DNA from: Yinghuangia seranimata
GTDB lineage: Bacteria; Actinomycetota; Actinomycetes; Streptomycetales; Streptomycetaceae
Direction of reading: 5' to 3'
DNA length: 64,000 nucleotides
NCBI RefSeq assembly: GCF_029953285.1
Contig: NZ_JASAOI010000054.1
Span: 58,102-122,101 of the forward strand
In this document: one piece after another, positions 55,551 to 63,912 of the stretch
Layout of the letters: each line of letters opens with the position of its first letter
Position numbering within the stretch: the stretch's first letter is position 1
The notes under the pieces: model-generated
Told to the model about the DNA's origin: nothing
Seen by the model: only the letters and a program-made list of their open reading frames with translations
Databases searched by the model: none
Translations under genes and position numbers: made by a program

Positions 55551-56090
55551 ATGAGTCTTCGTCACGCGCTCCTCGGACTGCTGTCGTACCGGCCCGCGAG
55601 CGGCTACGACCTCCTCAAGGCCTTCGAGACCTCGCTCGCGAACGTGTGGCCGGCCACCCAGAGCCAGGTGTACGGCGAACTGGGCCGGCTGACCGACGCC
55701 GGCCTCCTGGAGGTGTCCGCCGAAGGGCCGCGCGGCCGCAAGGAGTACACGATCACCGGCACCGGGCGCGGCGAGCTGCACACCTGGCTGGTGTCCGCCG
55801 AGCCGACCCGCGTCACCCGCAGCGACATGCTGCTGCGCGTGTTCTTCCTCGACCGGATGACCGCGGAGGAGGGCCGCGCCTACCTCGCCCGGCAGCGCGA
55901 CTTCGCCGCCGCGCGCGCCGAACACCTGCGCGCGCTCGAGGCGTCCATCGAATGGGACGACAGCCCGCTGTCGACGCAGGGCCGCATCGCGCTGGAGTAC
56001 GGCCTGCGCCTCAGCACGGTGCAGACCGACTGGGCCGACTGGGCGCTCGAGCAGCTCGCGACCGGCGGGGCGGGCGACCAACCCCGTTGA
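55551..56090 (+). CDS. PadR family transcriptional regulator
   Basis: A 179-aa PadR-type regulator. The winged helix is LRHALLGLLSYRPASGYDLLKAFE, VWPATQSQVYGELGRLTDAG, RKEYTITGTGRGELHTWL; the C-terminal helical part dimerises (VFFLDRMTAEEGRAYLARQR). ATG 55551 (MSLRHALL) is the family start. It is divergent from the membrane protein and carotenoid oxygenase genes and probably represses them in response to an unknown ligand. Confidence 0.92.
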   Translation: MSLRHALLGLLSYRPASGYDLLKAFETSLANVWPATQSQVYGELGRLTDAGLLEVSAEGPRGRKEYTITGTGRGELHTWLVSAEPTRVTRSDMLLRVFFLDRMTAEEGRAYLARQRDFAAARAEHLRALEASIEWDDSPLSTQGRIALEYGLRLSTVQTDWADWALEQLATGGAGDQPR

Positions 56091-56188
56091 CCCGTACGGC
56101 CCTCATCCGGCCTCCGTCCGGTTGCGGGGCCGGGCTCCTGCGCTTGTCCTGGTAGGACGGCACCGACCAGGACCAGGCGGGAGACGCG

Positions 56189-57487
56189 ATGAGCGAGGGC
56201 GGCAGCGAACCCGAGCGCGCAGAAGTTGACGCGTTGCGCGCCCGGGTCGCGGAACTCGAGGCGACGCAGGCGTCGTACAAGCAGCACCACCGGGTGCGTT
56301 CGTTCTTCTCGGCACTGCTCATCGTCATCGCGGCGGTCCTCGCACCCCTGTCGGCCGTCGCGGTGTGGACCTCGAGCCAGGTCACCGACACCAGCCGGTT
56401 CGTGTCCACGATGGCGCCGCTCGCCTCCAACGCCGCCGTGCAGGACGCCGTCGCGAACCGGGTCACCGACGCCGTCGTCGAGAAGCTCGACATCCCGGCC
56501 GCCGTGGCCGACCTCCCGTCGACCGGCCGGCCGCTCGTCGACCAGCTGCTGGGCAAGGCGGGCGGCGCGATCACCAACGGCGTCACGGGGTTCGTGCACA
56601 CCGTCGTCCTGAAGTTCGTCCAGTCGGACGAGTTCCAGACGGTGTGGAACGGGGTCATGCGGGACGCGCACGCCGCCATGGTCAAAGCGCTCACCGGCAA
56701 GGGCGACGGCGCGGTCAAACTGACCAACGACGCGGTCACCATCGACCTCGCACCGGTCATCGACCGCGCCAAGACCCGGCTCGTCGACGCCGGCCTCGGC
56801 GTCGCCGCGAACATCCCCGACGTGCACACCAGCTTCACCGTCGTGGAGTCGAAGGACATCGCGAAGCTCAAGACCGGGTTCCGGGTGCTCGACCTGCTCG
56901 GCACCTGGATGCCGGTGATCACCGTCGTCATCGCCGCCGGCGGCGTGCTGCTCGCGACGCGCCGGCGCCGCGCGCTGGTCACGGCGGCGCTCGCCATCGC
57001 GGCCGGCGTCGCGGTGCTCGCCATCGGGCTCGCGATCTTCCGGGCGATCTACCTCGACAAGCTGCCCGCCGACGTATCGCAACCGGCCGCCTCGGCGGTC
57101 TACGACACTCTCGTCCGCTACCTGCGCGCCAGCATCCGCATGGTCATCACCCTCGGCATCATCGTGGCGCTCGGCACGTGGCTGAGCGGACCGGGCAAGT
57201 GGGCGCGCAAGGTGCGCACGGCGTGGCAGAGCGGTATCGCAGGCGCGCGCACCGCGACCGGCGCGCATCTCGGCCCGGTCGGCCCGTGGGTGCACCGCTA
57301 CAAGAAATGGCTCGTATGGGCGGTCGTCGCGGGCGCCGCGATCGCGCTGGTGCTGTGGAGCTACCCCACGGGCGTGGTCATCCTCGGCATCACGCTGACC
57401 GTCGTGGTCGCGCTGGCGATCGTGGAGTTCCTCGACGACGACAGCGCCCCCCGCGGCAAGGTCGCGGGGGGCGCGAGTCCGGCGTAG
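56189..57487 (+). CDS. Large membrane protein with N-terminal coiled coil
   Basis: A 432-aa protein. The N-terminus is a short coiled coil (EVDALRARVAELEATQASYKQ), followed by a first membrane segment, a ~190-residue extracytoplasmic part with Ala/Val-rich helices (NAAVQDAVANRVTDAVVEKL), and about four C-terminal membrane segments. This arrangement is common in actinobacterial proteins of unknown function. GGGAGACGCG precedes the ATG. A terminator-like hairpin overlaps its last codons (57444-57474). Confidence 0.82.
   Translation: MSEGGSEPERAEVDALRARVAELEATQASYKQHHRVRSFFSALLIVIAAVLAPLSAVAVWTSSQVTDTSRFVSTMAPLASNAAVQDAVANRVTDAVVEKLDIPAAVADLPSTGRPLVDQLLGKAGGAITNGVTGFVHTVVLKFVQSDEFQTVWNGVMRDAHAAMVKALTGKGDGAVKLTNDAVTIDLAPVIDRAKTRLVDAGLGVAANIPDVHTSFTVVESKDIAKLKTGFRVLDLLGTWMPVITVVIAAGGVLLATRRRRALVTAALAIAAGVAVLAIGLAIFRAIYLDKLPADVSQPAASAVYDTLVRYLRASIRMVITLGIIVALGTWLSGPGKWARKVRTAWQSGIAGARTATGAHLGPVGPWVHRYKKWLVWAVVAGAAIALVLWSYPTGVVILGITLTVVVALAIVEFLDDDSAPRGKVAGGASPA
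57444..57474 (+). terminator. Hairpin overlapping the end of the membrane protein gene
   Basis: GCGCCCCCCGCG (57444-57455) is perfectly complementary to 57463-57474 with a 7-nt loop; it lies inside the last codons, 10 nt before the stop. Confidence 0.5.
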
Positions 57488-57526
57488 CGCGGGGCCGGGA
57501 AGACCGGTCCGGACCCGCGCGGCGGG

Positions 57527-58042
57527 TCAGGCGGCCATCACCACCGCGGCGCGCTCGACGCCGGCGTCCGCCACCGCGACCCGCACCGGGGCCGACGGGA
57601 CCGTCTTGCCGCGCGACGCGAAGACCACCACGCGCAGCACCACGAACCGGCCGATCCCCGCCAGCCCGCAGGTCGCCAGGTAGACGCCCTGCTCCAGCAG
57701 CACACCGGGCGCCACGACCAGCGCGTGCAGGATCAGCATCGCCGCGCTGGTGAAGACGAAGCTCGCCGCCGCGGTGCCGGCCGACTTCAGGTGCGTGCGC
57801 CAGCCGCGCCGGTCGCTGCGGAACGACACGCGGGCGTGCAGCTCGGTGGTGGCGATCGTCGACACGATGGTGACGACGACGTTCGCCACGAGGAACGGCA
57901 CGACGCCGGTCAGCGCGACCAGTGCGGCGCTGGAGGCGAGGGTCACGCCCCCGCCGCACCCGACGAAGCGGATGAACGAGGCGACGGGGCCGGTGCCGGT
58001 GAGGGCCTTGGCGGTCTTGGCGGCGAGCGATGCGGTCTTCAT
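57527..58042 (-). CDS. GtrA-like membrane protein
   Basis: A 171-aa protein with four membrane segments in the GtrA pattern: FIRFVGCGGGVTLASSAALVALTG, VPFLVANVVVTIVSTIATTEL, then HARVSFRSDRRGW and two C-terminal segments around VFTSAAMLILHALV and LATCGLAGIGRFVVLRVVVFA. GtrA proteins are thought to help move lipid-linked sugars across the membrane. No glycosyltransferase gene is adjacent. The palindrome at 58087-58105 is in its promoter region. Confidence 0.78.
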   Translation of the reverse strand: MKTASLAAKTAKALTGTGPVASFIRFVGCGGGVTLASSAALVALTGVVPFLVANVVVTIVSTIATTELHARVSFRSDRRGWRTHLKSAGTAAASFVFTSAAMLILHALVVAPGVLLEQGVYLATCGLAGIGRFVVLRVVVFASRGKTVPSAPVRVAVADAGVERAAVVMAA

Positions 58043-58086
58043 GTCGTGAAGACTCGCCGAGGCCGCTGACGGGCCGCGTACCGCGC

Positions 58087-58105
58087 GCTGACAGCCGCTG
58101 TCAGC
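58087..58105. promoter_or_regulatory. 19-bp palindrome upstream of the GtrA-like gene
   Basis: GCTGACAGC-C-GCTGTCAGC is perfect, with further GTGACAG and TGTCAG motifs within 35 bp. Confidence 0.5.
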
Positions 58106-58178
58106 ACGGCCGGCGGCCGTGACAGGGGCGTGTCAGCGTGCGCTCAGCAGCCGCCCGCGACCGCCACGGAGCCCGCGC

Positions 58179-58433
58179 TCAACCGCCGTTGGAGTCGTGG
58201 ACGGTGCTGCCGGGCAGTTTGTCGAGGAAGCGGCTCACGGCGCCCACGCTGTCCGCGACCCGGTCGAGCGCCGGGTTGGCGATGTTCGCCGCCCCCACGT
58301 CGCCCCCCGCGACGATGAGCATGAGTGCCAGCACGCACACTCCCTGCGCGCCGCGGCGCACCCAGAGCCTGCCGAAACTGACGGGCGCCGCCGCGGCGAT
58401 CTGCGCGCGCGGACGGGCCTGACGGGTTGCCAC
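58179..58433 (-). CDS. Small protein with one hydrophobic segment, 84 aa
   Basis: GTG 58433 has a strong GGAGGTGGGTT upstream. The basic N-terminus and segment GVCVLALMLIVAGGDVGAA look like a signal sequence or membrane anchor, followed by IANPALDRVADSVGAVSRFL. No family recognised. It is probably exported or membrane-bound. Confidence 0.68.
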   Translation of the reverse strand: MATRQARPRAQIAAAAPVSFGRLWVRRGAQGVCVLALMLIVAGGDVGAANIANPALDRVADSVGAVSRFLDKLPGSTVHDSNGG

Positions 58434-58605
58434 AACCCACCTCCGTGTCGTCCCCCCGACCCGGCTGCACCCGGGTCAACGCCACTATGACGGAAGCGGG
58501 GGCACGAAGCGAGGCGCTCGCGTCAAGCGGCGGAAAACATCTGGCCACGGCAAACCCGCTTCCGGCAAAATCCTCCGTTCGCCCCTCTATGGACGGGAGT
58601 TGGCC

Positions 58606-59049
58606 GTGACGACGCACAGCGGCGGGGCGCCGCACCGCACCACCGGGCCGGGCCCGCAGGGCCCCACGACGACGTTGTGGCGGCCGACCGGCCCCGCCGA
58701 ACTCGCGCTCGTCGCCGACTCCGGCTGGCGCGCGTGGCCGCCGCGGCTGCCCGACCAACCGATCTTCTACCCGGTGCTCAACGAGGACTACGCGGTCCGC
58801 ATCGCGCGCGACTGGAACGTCCCCGCGAGCGGGCACGGCTACGTCACGCGCTTCGAGGTCGACACCGCGTTCCTCGCCCGCTACCCGGTGCGGCACGCCG
58901 GAGGGCGGACCATTCTCGAGCTGTGGGTGCCGGCAGAGGAGCTTCCCGAGTTCAACGCGCACATCGCCGGACGCATCGAGGTGGTCCGCGCGTTCGGCCC
59001 GGACGGCGAGTACGACCCGGCCGACGACCCCGCGGTCACGCCAACCTGA
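58606..59049 (+). CDS. Conserved actinobacterial protein (ADP-ribosylation/crystallin J1-type annotation)
   Basis: A 147-aa soluble protein: TTLWRPTGPAELALVADSGWRAWPPRLPDQPIFYPVLNEDYAVRIARDW (landmarks), RFEVDTAFLARYPV, and LELWVPAEELPEFNAHIAGRIEVV. Proteins of this pattern are common in Streptomyces and are often labelled ADP-ribosylation/crystallin J1, but no catalytic motif can be seen, so function is unknown. GTG 58606 follows GGGAG at ideal spacing. It overlaps the convergent phosphatase-fold gene by 14 nt. Confidence 0.82.
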   Translation: MTTHSGGAPHRTTGPGPQGPTTTLWRPTGPAELALVADSGWRAWPPRLPDQPIFYPVLNEDYAVRIARDWNVPASGHGYVTRFEVDTAFLARYPVRHAGGRTILELWVPAEELPEFNAHIAGRIEVVRAFGPDGEYDPADDPAVTPT

Positions 59050-59851
59050 GCAGCGCCTGCACCGGCCAGTGGTCGGACGGGTGCCGGCCGCCGGGCGTCG
59101 CGGTGTTGATCGCCGCGGCGTCCGTCGTCCAGTGCCGGTCCGCCAGGATCCAGTCGATCCGGCCGCCCGGCTCCGGGGCCGTCCAGCCGTTCCAGGTGCG
59201 CACATCGGGGCCGAGGCGCTCGGCCGCGGTCGTCCAGGTGTCGCGGAACAGGCCGTCCTCGGTCAGCACCCGGTATGGCCGGGCCTCCGGCGCCGCCGCG
59301 TTGAAGTCGCCGGTCAGCACCACGGGGCGGCGCTTGGCGTGCAGCTTGCGCCTGGTCAGCCGGCGCACCAGGTGCGCGCTGCGCGTGCGGGCGAGCGGCG
59401 AGAAGTGGTCGAAGTGCGTGTTGACCACCGCGAACTCGCGGTCGGTCGCACGGTCGCGGAAAGCCGCCCAGGTCAGCATGCGCGGGTGCTGGATGTTGCC
59501 CCACGTCCGCGAACCGATCAGCTTCGGCACGGTGGACAGCCACAGGTGGTCATAGGCGAGCAGCTCCAGCCGGGCGAAGTCGTAGAACACGGCGGTGAAC
59601 TCGGAGTTGCTGCCGCCCGACCGGCCCAGGCCCACCCAGTCGTACGCCGGACGCAGTGCCGCCGCCAGGTCACGGATGTGGTGCCAGCGGCCCTCCTGCG
59701 TGCCCAGCACGGTCGGCCGCTCCTCCTCCAGCACCGCCTCGACGGCCGCACGGCGGTCCGCCCAGCCGCGTGGCGCGGGGTCCTCGGGGCCGCGCAGATT
59801 GAACGACATGACGTGCACGGCGCCGGGCTCGGCGGGGCCGATCAACGGCAT
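59036..59851 (-). CDS. Endonuclease/exonuclease/phosphatase family protein
   Basis: A 271-aa protein of the EEP (DNase I-like) fold. Motifs: VMSFNLRGPEDPAPRGWADR, LGTQEGRWHHIRDL (metal-binding Glu), VNTHFDHFSPLAR, LTGDFNAAAPEARPY (Asp and Asn), IDWILADRHW and GGRHPSDHWPVQALL (catalytic His). It lacks a signal peptide, so a cytoplasmic phosphodiesterase is likely; the substrate could be nucleic acid or a lipid phosphate. GAGAGGACCCGAGAG precedes ATG 59851. Confidence 0.92.
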   Translation of the reverse strand: MPLIGPAEPGAVHVMSFNLRGPEDPAPRGWADRRAAVEAVLEEERPTVLGTQEGRWHHIRDLAAALRPAYDWVGLGRSGGSNSEFTAVFYDFARLELLAYDHLWLSTVPKLIGSRTWGNIQHPRMLTWAAFRDRATDREFAVVNTHFDHFSPLARTRSAHLVRRLTRRKLHAKRRPVVLTGDFNAAAPEARPYRVLTEDGLFRDTWTTAAERLGPDVRTWNGWTAPEPGGRIDWILADRHWTTDAAAINTATPGGRHPSDHWPVQALLRLA

Positions 59852-59944
59852 CTCTCGGGTCCTCTCGTGCGCTGCCGGATCCCTGAGATCGTCACACCGA
59901 AACGCGCTGTCGGCCGTCAGGCGCGCGGAGTTAGGGTCGCCGCT

Positions 59945-60427
59945 ATGACGATCACCCAGAACGGCCCGGCCGACCCGGCGGACGACGCGGAGACCGGCTA
60001 CGAGGTGGACGACGACCCTGCGCGGGTGGACCGCGACGCGGTGTGGGCGTTCCTGTCGAGCGACGCCTACTGGGGGCGCTGGCGGGAACGCACCGACCTC
60101 GAACACCAGTTGGACGCGTCCTGGCGCGTGGTGGGGGCGTACCGGCGCGCCGACGGAGCGATGGTCGGCTTCGCGCGGGCCGTCTCCGACGGCCGCTCGT
60201 TCGCCTACCTGGCCGACGTGTACGTGCTGCCCGAGACGCGCGGCAGCGGCCTCGGCAAGGAGCTGGTGCGCGTCATCGTCGAGGAGGGCCCCGGACGGGA
60301 CTTCCGCTGGATGCTGCACACCTCCGACGCGCACGGCCTGTACGCCAAGTTCGGGTTCGCGGCACCCGACACGTCGTACATGGAGCGGCCCGGTGGCCGG
60401 GCCGCCCGCGGTCCGTCCGTCACTTGA
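59945..60427 (+). CDS. GNAT family N-acetyltransferase
   Basis: A 160-aa acetyltransferase: YEVDDDPARVDRDAVWAFLSSDAYWGRWR, then YLADVYVLPETRGSGLGKELVRVIVEEG (acetyl-CoA motif R-G-S-G-L-G-K) and LYAKFGFAAPDTSYMERP. The start YEVD..W..YW.RWR is typical of a bacterial subgroup of small-molecule or peptide acetyltransferases. It overlaps the convergent small membrane gene by 8 nt. Confidence 0.9.
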   Translation: MTITQNGPADPADDAETGYEVDDDPARVDRDAVWAFLSSDAYWGRWRERTDLEHQLDASWRVVGAYRRADGAMVGFARAVSDGRSFAYLADVYVLPETRGSGLGKELVRVIVEEGPGRDFRWMLHTSDAHGLYAKFGFAAPDTSYMERPGGRAARGPSVT

Positions 60428-60683
60428 ACACGTCGGTGACGCCGTTGACCCCCGCGTTGACCACGGACTCGACCAGTTGCGACAGCGACCCGGCCGCCGC
60501 CGTCCCGGACAGCATCACGCCGGCCACGAAGGCGAGGATGAGCCCGCCCATCTTGTAGCCCTTGTGGGTGACCAGGTAGAAGAGGATGAAGATGATGATG
60601 ATCGGTACGCCGATCGTCACCCCTTGTCCGACCGTCGTGGTGTCCTCGGGTGCGGCGACGACAGCGGCGAGTGGCGTGTACAT
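60420..60683 (-). CDS. Small two-helix membrane protein, 87 aa
   Basis: Two hydrophobic segments, GVPIIIIFILFYLV and GGLILAFVAGVMLSGTAAAG, separated by THKGYKM, and a C-terminal amphipathic helix LVESVVNAGVNGVTD. CCGGAGGGGAACC precedes the ATG. Size and layout recall type IV secretion pilin-like (VirB2/TrbC) proteins, but this is only a resemblance. It leads a group of three membrane genes on the same strand (the others at 60776 and 61453). Confidence 0.75.
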   Translation of the reverse strand: MYTPLAAVVAAPEDTTTVGQGVTIGVPIIIIFILFYLVTHKGYKMGGLILAFVAGVMLSGTAAAGSLSQLVESVVNAGVNGVTDVFK

Positions 60684-60775
60684 GGTTCCCCTCCGGTCCA
60701 GCGCTGTGGATCCCTGTGTGCGTGACCTACCCCGGTAGGCGGGGCGGCGAGCGTGCTACGACGGTGAATTGCCGG

Positions 60776-61447
60776 TCATCGTCCGGGAGTCCAGACGGCG
60801 CCCAGGACACCCGCCAGCACCCACGCCCAGCGCAGCATGCGGAACGCCGGCCAGCGTGCGGTGCCGAGGGTGACCCAGAAGCCGATCATGAGCCACAGGA
60901 AGAACGCGGCCCGGCCGCTCGCCTCCATGGCGCACTGCTGGACCAACCGGCCACCGTAGTAGGCGACGGCCGCCCCCGGGATCAACATGAAGTAATCGAT
61001 CGCGGTGTAGCCGCCGGGCCCGCTCCAGCCGCCGCCCTGACCGGGCAGTTCGGGACGCGTGCCGGACTCGCCGCCCGGGGCGCCGCCCGCCTGGTCGGCG
61101 TCGGCGCCGTCGCCGCGTTTGCCCGGCAGCAACTGCCCGGGTATGCGGCGCCGTTGACCCTCGGGGCGGTCCGCGGCCTGCTTGGCGGCGGGATCGTCGG
61201 GAGCGCGGCGCGTACCGGAGCGGCCGCCGGTCGACCGGGACGGCGGGGTACGGCGCGTGGGATCGCCCGCCGGGCGCCCGCCGGACGAACCACCGCTCTG
61301 CGGCGAGCCCTTGGGCTTCCACCCGGCGCGCGGCGCGGCCGGTGCGGGAGCCGCGGGCTTCGCCGGACGGGGACGGCCCAGCCGTCCGCCCAGCCCGCCC
61401 AGTCGGCCCGGACGTTTGCCCGAACCCCCGGATCCAGCAGTGCTCAT
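60776..61447 (-). CDS. Membrane protein with disordered N-terminus, 223 aa
   Basis: The first ~130 residues are low complexity (Gly/Pro/Arg/Ala, no fold expected) and face the cytoplasm. The C-terminus has about three membrane segments: YFMLIPGAAVAYYGGRLVQQC, FFLWLMIGFWVTLGTARWPAF, and WAWVLAGVLGAVWTPG. GAGGGGCGG precedes ATG 61447. Unknown family; it starts 5 nt downstream of the next gene's end, so the two are likely cotranscribed. Confidence 0.75.
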   Translation of the reverse strand: MSTAGSGGSGKRPGRLGGLGGRLGRPRPAKPAAPAPAAPRAGWKPKGSPQSGGSSGGRPAGDPTRRTPPSRSTGGRSGTRRAPDDPAAKQAADRPEGQRRRIPGQLLPGKRGDGADADQAGGAPGGESGTRPELPGQGGGWSGPGGYTAIDYFMLIPGAAVAYYGGRLVQQCAMEASGRAAFFLWLMIGFWVTLGTARWPAFRMLRWAWVLAGVLGAVWTPGR

Positions 61448-61452
61448 GGGAG

Positions 61453-61725
61453 TCAGCCGCCCCTCTGGCGCGGGCACGGCTTGCAGATCTTGTGGTGCCG
61501 GTAGGCCGCCAGCACCCACGGCAAGGCGACCGCGACCCCGACCCACTCGGCCTTCGCGTCCCGCCCACGCAGGTGCAGGACGACGGCGGCGATACACGCC
61601 GCGCCGAGGATCAGGGCGGTCAGCAGGTCGGAGTGGATGAGCCCCTTGGCCGCCCAGTTCACCGTGTTCGTGCGGTTCTTGACGGTGCTCTCGCGAATGC
61701 TCTTACGCCACGGAGAATCGGCCAT
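61453..61725 (-). CDS. Small membrane protein, 90 aa
   Basis: ATG 61725 (MADSPWRKSIRES) follows GGGAGGCGG. The protein has two membrane segments, LLTALILGAACIAAVVLHL and WVGVAVALPWVLAAYRH, and a C-terminal CKPCPRQ. No family recognised. It is the first gene of the three-gene membrane cluster. Confidence 0.75.
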   Translation of the reverse strand: MADSPWRKSIRESTVKNRTNTVNWAAKGLIHSDLLTALILGAACIAAVVLHLRGRDAKAEWVGVAVALPWVLAAYRHHKICKPCPRQRGG

Positions 61726-61863
61726 CGTCCACCGCCTCCCGCCCGGTGTGCTGCCCACGAACCGGTATGTTCCGGTTTGACGTTGCTCAGTGTGGCCAGC
61801 CCGGTGGGCAGCGTCAACCACACGAACACCCTCGGCGGACAGCCTAGGACACCTGACAGTTCG

Positions 61864-63018
61864 TCAGCAGCACGACGGGGGCCGAGGGTGTGCACCCTCG
61901 GCCCCCGCTTCGTGCGGCTGCCGGTGTCGGCGGCTCCCCTGGGTCAGGCCTGACCCGCCGGGCTTGGGAGGGCCGCCAGGCCCGGGTGCCCATCCGTCCG
62001 CGCGGGACCCCGGCCCCCCGGGGGGGGAGCCCCGCGCGGGGGCCCCCCCGCGGGGGGGGGGCCCCCCCCCCCCCGCGGGGATGTTGCCCATCCGTCCGGA
62101 CCGGAAATCATCGAACGCCTGGGCGAGTTCTGCGTGGCTGTTCATCACGAACGGGCCGTACCAGGCGATTTCCTCACGGATCGGCAGGCCGCCGAGGATC
62201 ACGACCTCCAGGTTGGGCGTGTTCCCGTCCTGCCGCTCGGCGGCGCGCAGCTCCACGCTGTCGCCGTCGCCGAACACCGCGGTCTGGCCGGTGCGCAGCG
62301 GCCGCTGCTCGGCGCCGACCGTGCCGGCGCCCGCCAGCGCGTACACCAGCGCGTTGTAGTCCGGCTGCCACGGCAGTTCGAGCCGTGCGCCCGGGCTGAC
62401 CGACGCGTGGATGAGCGTTATCGGCGTGTGGGTGATGCCGGGACCGTCGAATCCGGCCACCGACCCGGCGATCAACCGCACCAGCGCGCCGCCGTCCTCG
62501 GTGCTGAGGAGCTTCACGCTGCCGGACCGGATGTCCTGGTAGCGGGGGTCGCTCATCTTCAGCGACGACGGGAGGTTCACCCACAGCTGGATACCGTGGA
62601 ACAGGCCGCCACTGACGACGAGTTCCTCCGGCGGAGCCTCGATGTGCAGCAGGCCCGACCCGGCGGTCATCCACTGCGTGTCGCCGTCGGTGATCAGACC
62701 GCCGCCGCCGGCCGAGTCCTGGTGGCGGAACGTGCCGTCGATCAGATAGGTGACCGTCTCAAAACCACGGTGCGGGTGCCACGGCGTGCCCTTCGGCTCG
62801 CCGGGCTGGTACTCCACCTCACCCATCTGGTCCATCATGATGAACGGATCCAGACGCGCCTGGTCGACCCCCGCGAACGCGCGCCGAACCGGAAACCCCT
62901 CACCCTCCAGCCCACTGGGCGCGGTGGCCACCTGCACCACCTTGCGGGGCCGCGCTCCGACAGCGGGCTTGTGCAGTCGCGGCAGCGCCAACGGGTTCTC
63001 CACCGTCACGGCGGGCAT
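61864..63018 (-). CDS. Pirin family protein with aberrant C-terminus
   Basis: The N-terminal ~315 residues are a normal bicupin pirin: FDPFIMMDQMGEVEYQPGEPKGTPWHPHRGFETVTYLIDG, HQDSAGGGGLITDGDTQWMTAG and LWVNLPSSLKMSDPRYQDI (landmarks), with the metal-binding His/Glu set. Pirins are often iron proteins with quercetinase-like activity. The expected ending just after FDDFRSGRMGNIPA is followed instead by a Gly/Pro-rich tail encoded by a G/C homopolymer tract, and the frame runs through its own terminator; a frameshift (biological or sequencing) is likely. GGAGGAC precedes the ATG. Confidence 0.88.
   Translation of the reverse strand: MPAVTVENPLALPRLHKPAVGARPRKVVQVATAPSGLEGEGFPVRRAFAGVDQARLDPFIMMDQMGEVEYQPGEPKGTPWHPHRGFETVTYLIDGTFRHQDSAGGGGLITDGDTQWMTAGSGLLHIEAPPEELVVSGGLFHGIQLWVNLPSSLKMSDPRYQDIRSGSVKLLSTEDGGALVRLIAGSVAGFDGPGITHTPITLIHASVSPGARLELPWQPDYNALVYALAGAGTVGAEQRPLRTGQTAVFGDGDSVELRAAERQDGNTPNLEVVILGGLPIREEIAWYGPFVMNSHAELAQAFDDFRSGRMGNIPAGGGGPPPRGGAPARGSPPGGPGSRADGWAPGPGGPPKPGGSGLTQGSRRHRQPHEAGAEGAHPRPPSCC
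61876..61907 (-). terminator. Pirin-gene terminator
   Basis: CGGGGGCCGAGGGTG (61876-61890) pairs perfectly with CACCCTCGGCCCCCG (61893-61907) around a 2-nt loop. It lies inside the nominal pirin reading frame. Confidence 0.8.
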
Positions 63019-63075
63019 GGCGTCCTCCTCTATAGCGCCTCGGCCCGGCCTCCCCGGGTCTGCTGGCTAGAACGT

Positions 63076-63105
63076 TAGTTGACCGCTCAACATTCCGCTA
63101 GTTGA
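63076..63105. promoter_or_regulatory. Possible MarR-type operator upstream of pirin
   Basis: GTTGA-CCGC-TCAAC (63078-63091) is a perfect inverted repeat, and TAGTTGA occurs at 63076 and 63099, 23 bp apart. It lies 58-87 bp before the pirin start. Confidence 0.4.
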
Positions 63106-63397
63106 ACACGCAACAAAATCCGGGCGGGCGCAGAGATGGAGACGAGGAAGGCACCGACAAACCAGGAGGTACACGGCAGACCGGGCAGAGCCAGGCGGCA
63201 GGCGCAAGCCATACATGACCCACGCGAGGACGTGGGCCGTACAGGACGAGCGGGCAATGGCGAGCGACCATGCGGGGCCACAGCACGCCCCAACCGACCG
63301 ACCGCAGGGCCGGGCCGTACGTTCCCGTGCGCCGCAAGCGCGCGGACACCCAGACAAAACCGGCGCGGACCAGGATCCCGTCGGTGGTCAGGATGAT

Positions 63398-63426
63398 GCG
63401 CGGCGCGGCCGTGGGCCGCGCCGCGC
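63398..63426. repeat. Perfect hairpin, copy 1 of a pair
   Basis: 13-bp arms GCGCGGCGCGGCC (63398-63410) and 63414-63426, centre GTG. The same arms recur at 63742-63770 with centre GAT. Confidence 0.85.
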
Positions 63427-63674
63427 CCACACCCCGCGTACGTGGCCCGACGAGCGCTTCGCGCCGTCGAGGCAGGTCGGACTCCGCCACGTACCAGCAT
63501 CGAGACCGGTGAACGGCGCTCGACGCGAACGGCAGGGCTTGCATGCCGCAGCCCGCAGTTGCGACGCGACACAGCACCAGATCCTGGTCCCCGGTCGCCC
63601 GCCGCAGGTCCGGGCACATGGAGGATGTGCGCACTCGCGCCCCTCAAGCGCGCACATATTCGACACTCTGCAGT

Positions 63675-63713
63675 GCCACGAGCCAACTGTGAGTCAGACA
63701 CCTGGCTCGTGGC
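63675..63713. repeat. Perfect 11-bp inverted repeat
   Basis: GCCACGAGCCA (63675-63685) and TGGCTCGTGGC (63703-63713), 17-nt loop. Confidence 0.75.
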
Positions 63714-63741
63714 CTCGACGCCGTCTCCAGGTACAAGGGTT

Positions 63742-63770
63742 GCGCGGCGCGGCCGATGGCCGCGCCGCGC
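63742..63770. repeat. Perfect hairpin, copy 2 of a pair
   Basis: Arms identical to those at 63398-63426; centre GAT; followed by TCTAG. Confidence 0.85.
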
Positions 63771-63835
63771 TCTAGCCCATCGCCTGTTCCGCGATCTCTG
63801 CTAGGGGCCTGCCGCCCCGACCGGGTTGGTGGTCT

Positions 63836-63869
63836 TGCGCCGCCGCCGCCCACGTCGGGCGGCGGCGCA
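63836..63869. repeat. GC-rich inverted repeat
   Basis: TGCGCCGCCGCC (63836-63847) pairs with GGCGGCGGCGCA (63858-63869). Confidence 0.6.
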
Positions 63870-63912
63870 GCAAAACCCCCGCAAGTACGTCGCCTGACGA
63901 TCGCTACGCGCT

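Noticed and set aside
63215..63775. A 186-aa plus-strand frame in the right-end region
   Set aside because: Low-complexity Arg/Pro/Ala translation with hairpins inside it and no start signal.
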